The notes beneath the pieces are model-generated. The model saw only the letters and a list, made by a program, of their open reading frames with translations. It searched no databases and was not told the DNA's origin. A stretch of DNA of 5,218 nucleotides from Stercoripulliclostridium_A sp964480195 (lineage in GTDB: Bacteria > Bacillota > Clostridia > Christensenellales > DTU072). Below, piece after piece: positions 1-5,218 of the stretch (its first letter is position 1; each line of letters begins with the position of its first letter). Location: contig CAYZOJ010000080.1 of assembly GCA_964480195.1 (NCBI GenBank), positions 1 to 5,218 of the forward strand, written 5' to 3'. Position numbers and translations under genes: made by a program.

Positions 1-1316
1 ACGGCGCCCGCTACGACCAATACGGAAACTACTCCGATAACCCACGCGACCCAAGTCGTATCTTCTTTGTTACTCTTGACTCTCTCCCACATCGCTATCG
101 TTTGGGCGTTCTGCGATCCGAAATCTTTCATAACGCTGAGCGTCGAGGTTTTAATATCGGGATAGCGTATTTCGTCATCGAAATATTCGTCGGGATCGTA
201 ATCGTTTTCTTCGAGTATCGCACACGCTTCCTCGCTGTTTCTGACGACTTCTTTATCTATCGCGGAAGAATACCCTATCGCCATCGAGTTACGCATCGAA
301 ATTTCGGGACGACACATATAGTCGATGAATACGAGAGCGGCTTCTTGATGCTTTTCGTCGATACCTTTGAGCATACACCAACCGTCAAACCAAACGTTAC
401 CGCCTATTTCGGGAACGTAATAGTCGAGGTATTCGGCGTCTTCCATTGCCCACAAGGCGTCCCCCGACCAAGCAAGATCGACGTACGCTCTGTCCGAAGT
501 CATTTGAGCTTTTCCGAAATCGACTTCGTAACCTTTTATGACCGAAGATTGTTCGTTGAATATTTGTTCGGCGTAACCGAGCAACGTATCGTCTACGGTG
601 TTGATGAGCTCGTCTATCGGGATATCCTCGTAGCCCGCGGGAAGTCTATCGAGTTCCTTTAAGCGAAGAACCGCCGCGACGTACGCGTCGCGTATACTGT
701 CTTTGATAAGGATTTTACCGTCGAGTTCGGGGTTGCCCGCCGCATTCCACAAGATACCGTAACCGGTGGCAATGTCCTCTTCGGTTACCTTTTCTGTGTT
801 ATACAGTATCCCTAACGTGCCCCACATGTACGGGACGAAATAGTCGCTCATGTTTTGAGCTTCGGTTTCGCCGGGAACGGAAATACCGGTAAAGACTTCG
901 TCAACCTTATCGTAAATGTCTTGATTGACATTTGCTTTATTGGGGATAAGGCTATAATCGAGTTTTTGAAGATATCCGCCCTGCATAAGCCTTTGTATGG
1001 CGTATTCCGAGGGGCATACGAGGTCGATTTTTTCTTCCCCGCGTTCGACGGTCGTGAGCATTATCTCGTTGGTTTCATACGTCGAATATATCAAATCGAG
1101 TTCTATGTTCTTGCCGTATTTTTCTTTATAGTACTCTTTATAATAGGCTTCGAAATCGTCTTCGATGTCCTCGCCGATATAGTCGCCCCAGTTGTAGACG
1201 ATGAGCGTCTGATATTCTTCGACCACTTCTTCCGAACCGTTACAGCCAACCATTGCGATAGCAATTATCGCGATTAAAGCACACAAAGCCAATACGAGAA
1301 TTAAACGTTTTTTCAT
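1..1316 (-). CDS. potD: PotD, polyamine ABC transporter substrate-binding lipoprotein (3' end outside window)
   Basis: Binds spermidine/putrescine outside the membrane and delivers it to PotBC. The frame is open from ATG 1316 to the window edge: 438 residues and no stop. Residues 1-25 are a lipoprotein signal (MKKR, hydrophobic core, lipobox MVGC, Cys25). PotD landmarks follow in order: YNWGDYI (41-47), STYETNE, PSEY (102-105), KDSIRD (205-210), LAWSGD (W283), VWFDGW (W309, D311) and IGYSSA (Y349). These align by eye with the ligand-contacting Trp, Tyr and Asp positions of E. coli PotD, so binding looks intact. The start is supported by AGGAGG at 1329-1324, 7 nt upstream, and its ATG overlaps the potC stop as ATGA. 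The usual PotD fold ends near residue 415; here a hydrophobic stretch (about 421-438) follows and continues past the edge, which is atypical. Function is near certain; the true C-terminus is unknown. Confidence 0.95.
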   Translation of the reverse strand, partial: MKKRLILVLALCALIAIIAIAMVGCNGSEEVVEEYQTLIVYNWGDYIGEDIEDDFEAYYKEYYKEKYGKNIELDLIYSTYETNEIMLTTVERGEEKIDLVCPSEYAIQRLMQGGYLQKLDYSLIPNKANVNQDIYDKVDEVFTGISVPGETEAQNMSDYFVPYMWGTLGILYNTEKVTEEDIATGYGILWNAAGNPELDGKILIKDSIRDAYVAAVLRLKELDRLPAGYEDIPIDELINTVDDTLLGYAEQIFNEQSSVIKGYEVDFGKAQMTSDRAYVDLAWSGDALWAMEDAEYLDYYVPEIGGNVWFDGWCMLKGIDEKHQEAALVFIDYMCRPEISMRNSMAIGYSSAIDKEVVRNSEEACAILEENDYDPDEYFDDEIRYPDIKTSTLSVMKDFGSQNAQTIAMWERVKSNKEDTTWVAWVIGVVSVLVVAGA

Positions 1317-2128
1317 TTTTTAACCTCCTCTTTAACTTTGCCCGAGCTCTTGAACGAACGGAGGTTTGCAAGAAGCAATACCAATACCACAACGAGAATA
1401 ATGATACTGAATACGGGGAGCCAGAAAGGTTTAAGACCGCTGGCGTTACGGAGCGACGAATAGAGATACGTTGAAAGAGTATCTATACCGGTCGACGCGC
1501 CTTTATTAAGCTGAGTGATGATAAAGTCGTCGAGAGAAATCGTAAACGCCATCACAAAGCCCGAAAGTATGCCGGGAAGTATAATCGGAAGTATAACCTT
1601 AAACAACGCTTTTACGGGGTTTGCGCCGAGGTCCAGCGCGGCTTCGTAAACGTTGGGGTCCATCTGCATAAGCCTGGGCATTACCGAAAGTATGACGTAC
1701 GGCGTGCAGAAAGAAATATGTCCGAATATAAGTCTTATGTAGCCTTGGGGGAATCCGAAAGTTCCGAAAAACATCATAAGAGAAACCGCAACGACGATTT
1801 CCGAGTTGATTATCGGGAGCTGATTGACGTTTTCGACAATCTTTTTGGGGGTCGGACGAAGGTAATAAATGCCTACCGCCGATATCGAGCCGAGTATCGT
1901 CGACGCGACGGAGGCGATTACCGCTATAACTATCGTATTGCGAAGACTGCTCCACAGCTTTTGGGGAGCGTCCGTAAACAGCGATATATACGCGTCGAAG
2001 GTAAAGCCGTCGGGGAATGTGAAGTTATTGGTATTCGAAAACGAATACACGATAATCATAACTATCGGAGCGTAAATCAACCCGAGCATAAGGATTATAT
2101 ACGCTTTGGAAGCAAGTTTTTTTACCAT
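1313..2128 (-). CDS. potC: PotC, polyamine ABC transporter permease
   Basis: Inner-membrane permease of 271 residues that pairs with PotB to form the translocation path. By hydrophobicity it has about six membrane segments (near 9-29, 66-88, 108-128, 137-152, 184-200 and 236-256). The cytoplasmic EAA loop that docks on the ATPase is clear at 162-185 (EAALDLGANP, then ILP). The SLDDFIIT stretch after it is typical of PotC. The length matches the family. ATG 2128 is the earliest possible start, because an in-frame TAA lies two codons upstream. It overlaps the end of potB by 7 bp and its own TGA overlaps the potD ATG, so translation is probably coupled on both sides. The PotC rather than PotB assignment rests on the short N-terminus, the SLDDF motif and the position just before potD. 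Confidence 0.95.
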   Translation of the reverse strand: MVKKLASKAYIILMLGLIYAPIVMIIVYSFSNTNNFTFPDGFTFDAYISLFTDAPQKLWSSLRNTIVIAVIASVASTILGSISAVGIYYLRPTPKKIVENVNQLPIINSEIVVAVSLMMFFGTFGFPQGYIRLIFGHISFCTPYVILSVMPRLMQMDPNVYEAALDLGANPVKALFKVILPIILPGILSGFVMAFTISLDDFIITQLNKGASTGIDTLSTYLYSSLRNASGLKPFWLPVFSIIILVVVLVLLLANLRSFKSSGKVKEEVKK

Positions 2129-2937
2129 AAGTTATTCGCCGCCTCCCCTTTGTTGATTTTGCCCATTACGAAGTTGGAAAGTAGCACGAGCACAAGCATA
2201 ATAAGGCTCATTACGCTACCGACGCCGTAAAGTTGGTTTTCGAATTTCATATTTATGCTGTCGCCGAACAGGATTATACTGTTGTTCGAGAGCATTTGCG
2301 ATATGGCGAATGCCGATATCGTAGGTATGAATACCATTGTGATTCCGCTCATTATCCCGGGAAGCGACAACGGCAACGTCGTCTTGATAAACGTGGTAAC
2401 GGGATTGGCGCCGAGGTCTTGCGCGGCTTCGGCATAGCACTTGTCTATATTGCTGAGCGTCGTATGCAACGGCATTATCATATAAGGAATAAAGTTATAG
2501 ACCATACCGAATATGACCGTACCCATCCCGAGAGTGATTTCGAGGTTTTCGAATATCGTTTGAAGCGCGTACGTACGAATGAGGAAGTTGACCCACATCG
2601 GAAGCATAAACAGTATGACTATAACGCTACCGTAAGACCATTTACTCAAAATATACGCGACGGGATAGCCGAGTAAAAGACAGAGCACCGTGGTAATCAG
2701 ACCTACCGCAAGCGAAATGCCCAATACTTTAAGGCTTGCGCCGTCGGTAAACAGCGTTTTGAAGTTCTCAAAACCAAACTCGCCGTCCGCTATGAACGCG
2801 TTGACCAAAACGAGTACCAACGGTATTACTACAAACAACAATAAAAACAGTATGTAAGGATAAGAGAACACGCTCCTCGTCAAACGGAAGTTCTTAACCT
2901 TATTTACAAGTTTTTTTCCGAACTCTTTAAGATTCAT
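2122..2937 (-). CDS. potB: PotB, polyamine ABC transporter permease
   Basis: First membrane permease of the PotABCD complex, 271 residues, partner of PotC. It has a basic cytoplasmic N-terminus (1-24), then about six membrane segments (near 25-49, 71-96, 102-125, 138-157, 194-216 and 237-259). The EAA loop at 169-195 (AEAAQDLGANP, then TLPLSLPGI) is the coupling helix region that contacts PotA. MLPMWVNFLIRTYA (111-124) is a PotB-typical stretch. The start is supported by AGAGGA at 2950-2945, 7 nt upstream of ATG 2937, and the ATG overlaps the potA TGA as ATGA. The stop TAA lies inside the start of potC. No defect is visible. Confidence 0.95.
   Translation of the reverse strand: MNLKEFGKKLVNKVKNFRLTRSVFSYPYILFLLLFVVIPLVLVLVNAFIADGEFGFENFKTLFTDGASLKVLGISLAVGLITTVLCLLLGYPVAYILSKWSYGSVIVILFMLPMWVNFLIRTYALQTIFENLEITLGMGTVIFGMVYNFIPYMIMPLHTTLSNIDKCYAEAAQDLGANPVTTFIKTTLPLSLPGIMSGITMVFIPTISAFAISQMLSNNSIILFGDSINMKFENQLYGVGSVMSLIMLVLVLLSNFVMGKINKGEAANNLW
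2142..2148 (-). promoter_or_regulatory. Ribosome binding site of potC, long spacer
   Basis: GGGGAGG, read on the minus strand, lies inside the last codons of potB. Its 3' end is 13 nt from the potC ATG, longer than the usual 5-9 nt. No alternative in-frame start lies closer, because TAA is two codons upstream of the ATG. Coupling by ribosomes finishing potB 7 bp inside potC may compensate for the spacing. Confidence 0.6.
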
Positions 2938-4394
2938 TCTTCCGTCCTCTTTATCTCTTCGATAATGATTTTATCGGGAGCAACCGAAAGTCCTACTCTG
3001 TCGCCCTTTAACCAGTCGTCCTCGGTGTCGACAAAGAAGTTGAAATAGTTGTCGGCGCGAATAATGCACTGATAGTAACTGCCCTTATAAATACTGCTGA
3101 CAACCTCTCCGCCGATAATGCCGTCTTCCTCGTCGTCGAATACCTGAACGTCGTCGAAGTCGATTTTGACCTTAACCGGCGTTCCGCTCGGAAGATCGGA
3201 GTTGCACTCGAATCTGCCACCGCAAATTTCGACAACGCCCGTATCCCACATTTCGGTTTCGATTTCGTTTATGATACGCGCTTTGTGCATTACGTGGAAG
3301 TCGTACGGCTTGATGTATAATCCTATAATATCGCCCTTTTGGACTTCCGTATTGTCGTGTATGAGTACCTCATTCTCGCCGTCCACGATTGCGGTTATCT
3401 GATAGTGGTCGCCTTTGAACACGCAAGAATCAACTACCGCGTCCATCATCGAAGCGGCGTTATCGCGAGGAATTATAAAGATGTCCTCGGGACGAATTAT
3501 TAAGTCTATGGGCTCGTTCTTTTTGAAGCCCTTGTCTACGCACTCGAATTCTCTGCCGAAAAGTTCGACTTTGTAATCGCCTATCATGCAACCCGAGAAA
3601 ATGTTCGATTCGCCTATAAAGTCCGCGACAAACGCGTTGGCGGGCTCGTCGTAAATCTTTTGCGGAGTGGCTATCTGCTGGATGACGCCGTCGCGCATAA
3701 CCACTATCGTGTCGCTCATCGTAAGAGCTTCTTCTTGATCGTGGGTAACATATATGAACGTTATGCCTATCTTCTTATGCATATTCATAAGCTCGATCTG
3801 CATATCCTTGCGCATTTTGAGGTCCAACGCGCCCAAGGGCTCGTCAAGGAGCAATACTTCCGGCTCGTTTACGAGTGCGCGCGCTATAGCGACTCTCTGT
3901 TGCTGTCCGCCCGAAAGACTGTTGACGTTACGATGTCCGTAATCTTCGAGGTCGACAAGTTTAAGGGCGTTGTCGACTTTTTCCTTAATCTCCGCTTTTG
4001 TGAGCTTGCGAAGTTTTTCGTACTCGTTGCCTTTGCGGTCTTTATACGTAATGCCCGTAGGTACCCTCTTTTCTTTGAGTCCGAAAGCTATGTTGTTGAA
4101 TACGTTAAGGTGCGGGAACAACGCGTATTTTTGGAATACCGTGTTGACGTTGCGCATATGCGGAGGCACCGACGTAATATCTTTGCCGTCGAATACAATC
4201 GTGCCGGAAGTGGGCTTCTCGAATCCGGCTATCATACGAAGAGTCGTCGTCTTACCGCATCCGGACGGTCCCAAAAACGTGACGAACTCACCGCGTTTGA
4301 TAGAAAAACTTACGTTCTTGACTACGGGTTTGCCGTCATAGTCTTTGCATATGTTTTTAAGCTCGATAATTGCGTCTTTTGTGTTTCTTTCCAT
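2934..4394 (-). CDS. potA: PotA, polyamine ABC transporter ATPase with duplicated C-terminal TOBE module
   Basis: Cytoplasmic ATPase that powers polyamine import through PotBC. All catalytic motifs are present: Walker A GPSGCGKTT (42-50), Q-loop Q88 in VFQKYALFPHL, signature LSGGQQQR (160-167), Walker B LLLDEP with Glu185, D-loop GALD (188-191) and switch His218 in THDQEEA. It has 486 residues against 378 in E. coli PotA. The extra length has two sources: an insert near 109-131 between Q-loop and signature, and a second copy of the C-terminal regulatory module. Module 1 (about 269-370) matches the single C-terminal region of ordinary PotA (FGREFEC, IIRPEDI, FKGDHYQ, KGDIIGLYIKP). Module 2 (about 384-481) repeats the order (CGGRFEC, KIDFDDV, YKGSYYQ, KGDRVGLSVAP). 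The start ATG 4394 has AGAGG 5 nt upstream. Substrate class is inferred from the whole operon. Confidence 0.96.
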   Translation of the reverse strand: MERNTKDAIIELKNICKDYDGKPVVKNVSFSIKRGEFVTFLGPSGCGKTTTLRMIAGFEKPTSGTIVFDGKDITSVPPHMRNVNTVFQKYALFPHLNVFNNIAFGLKEKRVPTGITYKDRKGNEYEKLRKLTKAEIKEKVDNALKLVDLEDYGHRNVNSLSGGQQQRVAIARALVNEPEVLLLDEPLGALDLKMRKDMQIELMNMHKKIGITFIYVTHDQEEALTMSDTIVVMRDGVIQQIATPQKIYDEPANAFVADFIGESNIFSGCMIGDYKVELFGREFECVDKGFKKNEPIDLIIRPEDIFIIPRDNAASMMDAVVDSCVFKGDHYQITAIVDGENEVLIHDNTEVQKGDIIGLYIKPYDFHVMHKARIINEIETEMWDTGVVEICGGRFECNSDLPSGTPVKVKIDFDDVQVFDDEEDGIIGGEVVSSIYKGSYYQCIIRADNYFNFFVDTEDDWLKGDRVGLSVAPDKIIIEEIKRTEE

Positions 4395-4399
4395 TCTAA

Positions 4400-4404
4400 C
4401 CTCT
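4400..4404 (-). promoter_or_regulatory. Ribosome binding site of potA overlapping the regulator stop codon
   Basis: AGAGG on the minus strand lies 5 nt before the potA ATG. Its first bases are part of the TAG that ends the regulator gene (4405-4403). Ribosomes terminating on the regulator therefore cover the potA initiation signal, which links the output of sensor and transporter within one mRNA. Confidence 0.65.
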
Positions 4405-4936
4405 AAAAATTACTCGGGGTCGTAACCCATATTATTTTTGCTTCGCGCGTGCCCGCGTTTATTATCTTATGTTCGCGCGCGCCGTCTACATAGAATGCCT
4501 CCCCGCGCTTTGCCGTATGCTTTTTGCCGTCAACCTCTAAGATTATCTTGCCGTCGACGACATAGCCGAATTCCTCACCCTCGAACGGGTATCGAACTTC
4601 GCTCTCTCCGCCCTCGGGCAATATGAGAAGTATCGGCTCCATCTCGTTCTTCTGAGAGTTGGGAATAAGCCACGTACTCGTACCCGTGCCGTTTGCCGAT
4701 TCGAAAAAGTCAGCCTTGCCGAATACCACCTGCTCTTCCTTTTCCTCGGCGAAAAACTGTTGTAAAGTTACCCCGAGTACGTTAAGGATATCCGTAAGAG
4801 TGGCTATCGAGGGACTGGCAAGGTCGTTTTCGAGCTGACTGATAAAGCCTTTGGTCAGCTCCGAACGCATAGCAAGCTCCTCCTGCGTAAGTCCACGGCG
4901 CAATCTTATAGACTTGATTTTCGGTCCGATTTCCAT
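4403..4936 (-). CDS. PuuR-like HTH-cupin transcriptional regulator of the pot operon
   Basis: Probable DNA-binding regulator of the operon it leads, 177 residues from ATG 4936. An Xre-type HTH occupies about 4-60 (KIKSIRLRRGLTQEELA, then TKGFISQLENDLASPS with the recognition helix near 29-37). A linker and a cupin sensor domain (about 100-173) follow. The cupin half GEEFGYVVDGKI and the ending VTTPSNF resemble E. coli PuuR (GEEIGTVLEGEI, HTPTTF), a putrescine-responsive repressor. Cupin motif 2 keeps His156 and Asn160, but motif 1 has Phe118 where His is usual, so metal binding is doubtful. ATG 4936 is preferred over the in-frame ATG at 4981: it has GGAGG 4 nt upstream, whereas the upstream ATG falls between the -10 box and the predicted transcription start. 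Repressor or activator, and the ligand, are inferred from context. Confidence 0.9.
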   Translation of the reverse strand: MEIGPKIKSIRLRRGLTQEELAMRSELTKGFISQLENDLASPSIATLTDILNVLGVTLQQFFAEEKEEQVVFGKADFFESANGTGTSTWLIPNSQKNEMEPILLILPEGGESEVRYPFEGEEFGYVVDGKIILEVDGKKHTAKRGEAFYVDGAREHKIINAGTREAKIIWVTTPSNF

Positions 4937-4940
4937 ACTG

Positions 4941-4945
4941 CCTCC
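4941..4945 (-). promoter_or_regulatory. Ribosome binding site that fixes the regulator start
   Basis: GGAGG on the minus strand sits 4 nt upstream of ATG 4936, short but workable. No comparable site precedes the in-frame ATG at 4981. This site selects the 177-residue form over the 192-residue one. Confidence 0.75.
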
Positions 4946-4953
4946 GATTTTAC

Positions 4954-4973
4954 AAGAATATTCGATTATTCTT
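4954..4973. promoter_or_regulatory. Inverted repeat at the transcript start, candidate operator
   Basis: A perfect dyad: AAGAATA, 6-nt centre, TATTCTT. It covers about +2 to +21 from the predicted transcription start and ends 8 nt before the GGAGG. The size and position suit a dimeric Xre-family repressor blocking promoter clearance. An AU-rich leader hairpin is possible but would be weak. Assignment to the neighbouring regulator is inference. Confidence 0.5.
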
Positions 4974-4981
4974 ATACGCAT

Positions 4982-5010
4982 ATAATATCAGTGAATTATA
5001 CTACTGTCAA
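4982..5010 (-). promoter_or_regulatory. Sigma-A-type promoter of the regulator-potABCD operon
   Basis: On the minus strand, a perfect -35 TTGACA (5010-5005) is followed by exactly 17 nt and TATTAT (4987-4982), a 5/6 match to the -10 consensus. TG one base upstream of the -10 makes it extended. The transcription start would fall near 4975, giving a leader of about 40 nt before ATG 4936. A perfect TATAAT also occurs at 5000-4995, but its -35 at 17 nt (TTAATC) is poor, so it is a weaker alternative. This is the only promoter I see for the five genes. Confidence 0.8.
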
Positions 5011-5039
5011 ACAAATAGATTAAAATTATTAAACTTCAA

Positions 5040-5062
5040 TTTGTTTATCTATACTAAACAAA
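5040..5062. promoter_or_regulatory. Inverted repeat TTTGTTTA-N7-TAAACAAA upstream of the promoter
   Basis: Perfect 8-bp arms around a 7-bp centre, centred about 76 bp upstream of the predicted transcription start. Its right half, AAACAAAAAG (5056-5065), recurs as AAACAAATAG (5009-5018) over the -35 box, 9 of 10 identical. Two similar sites 47 bp apart, one over the promoter, suggest a regulator target. The AT-rich composition makes chance a real alternative. Confidence 0.4.
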
Positions 5063-5095
5063 AAGTAAAACCCGAAAAATAGGCGTGATGATATA

Positions 5096-5113
5096 CAACG
5101 CGTAAACGCGTTG
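5096..5113. repeat. GC-rich palindrome CAACGCG-TAAA-CGCGTTG
   Basis: Perfect 7-bp arms around TAAA, containing two ACGCGT hexamers (5098-5103 and 5106-5111) separated by AA. It stands out from its AT-rich surroundings. No T-run follows on either strand, so it is not a convincing terminator. It could be an operator, or a hairpin belonging to the repeat cluster to its right. Confidence 0.45.
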
Positions 5114-5118
5114 ATAAA

Positions 5119-5166
5119 GGTATTTAAGAGTAGACTGAGGGATTGTCGTATATATTCTTAAATACC
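5119..5166. repeat. Long inverted repeat with 11-bp perfect arms
   Basis: GGTATTTAAGA (5119-5129) pairs perfectly with TCTTAAATACC (5156-5166). As RNA the stem can extend by a G-U and two A-U pairs, leaving a loop of about 20 nt containing GACTGAGGGATTGTC (5133-5147). On the minus strand only a weak TTTAT follows the stem, so a terminator for a gene to the right is possible but poor. The arms and the conserved-looking loop could also mark a small non-autonomous mobile element or remnant. Confidence 0.5.
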
Positions 5167-5171
5167 ACAAC

Positions 5172-5218
5172 ATTCGCGAAGCGAATATTTCACCTGCCGT
5201 AGGCAGATTTCACCCGCG
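5172..5218. repeat. Mini-hairpin array with ATTTCAC linkers (continues past window)
   Basis: Two perfect palindromes lie in line. The first is ATTCGC-GAA-GCGAAT (5172-5186) and the second is CTGCC-GTA-GGCAG (5194-5206). Each is followed by the identical 7-mer ATTTCAC (5187-5193 and 5207-5213), and a third palindrome begins at 5214 (CCGCG). Both loops are of the form C-GNA-G, a class known in DNA to give unusually stable mini-hairpins. The arm sequences differ while the linker and loop type are kept, so this is an array of structures rather than a simple tandem repeat. Its function is unknown. Confidence 0.6.

Noticed and set aside
102..1277. Two plus-strand open frames (102-662 and 855-1277) opposite potD
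   Set aside because: The minus strand reads a continuous, well-conserved PotD through the whole stretch. The plus-strand products have no family features.
3660..4406. A 248-codon open frame on the plus strand opposite potA
   Set aside because: It is antisense to an ABC ATPase with every catalytic motif intact. The translation shows no recognisable domain and arises from codon bias on the other strand.
4937..4981. Riboswitch in the leader
   Set aside because: The predicted leader is only about 40 nt, with one AU-rich dyad, too short for a known polyamine or other metabolite aptamer.
5119..5166. Intrinsic terminator
   Set aside because: The stem is AT-rich with a loop of 20 nt or more, and only TTTAT follows on the minus strand (nothing on the plus strand). 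It is kept as an inverted repeat of unknown role.
5054..5173. A 39-codon minus-strand frame starting MLWYLRIYTT upstream of the regulator
   Set aside because: No ribosome binding site precedes it, it is built entirely over inverted repeats, and its stop lies inside another dyad. It is most likely a chance frame.
5172..5218. CRISPR array
   Set aside because: The repeated linker is only 7 bp and the intervening segments are 13-15-bp palindromes, far shorter than CRISPR repeats and spacers.

Overview
The window holds one tightly packed minus-strand operon for ATP-driven polyamine (spermidine/putrescine) uptake with its own regulator. In transcription order, from high to low coordinates, it contains a PuuR-like HTH-cupin regulator, potA (ATPase), potB and potC (permeases) and potD (substrate-binding lipoprotein, which runs off the left edge without a stop codon). 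The gene order, the lipoprotein anchoring of PotD, the strong AGGAGG-type ribosome binding sites and a consensus sigma-A-type promoter point to a Bacillota bacterium, most likely an uncultured clostridial lineage of moderate GC. This placement is inferred from style, not from a marker gene.

Layout: potD 1-1316 (partial), potC 1313-2128, potB 2122-2937, potA 2934-4394, regulator 4403-4936, then a non-coding regulatory and repeat region 4937-5218. Three gene junctions overlap (two ATGA overlaps of 4 bp, one overlap of 7 bp). The fourth is an 8-bp gap in which the potA ribosome binding site overlaps the regulator stop codon. I see no terminator between the genes, so one promoter upstream of the regulator (TTGACA, 17-bp spacer, TATTAT with an extended TG) probably drives all five.

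How the genes would work together: PotD captures polyamine outside the membrane, PotB and PotC form the channel, a PotA dimer hydrolyses ATP, and the regulator probably senses polyamine or a related metabolite through its cupin domain and controls the operon from dyads around the promoter.

Three departures from the textbook system stand out. PotD has a C-terminal hydrophobic, probably membrane-spanning segment in addition to its N-terminal lipobox. PotA carries a tandem duplication of its C-terminal TOBE/OB module. The upstream 180 bp is packed with dyads, ending at the right edge in an array of mini-hairpins with C-GNA-G loops separated by a repeated ATTTCAC linker.
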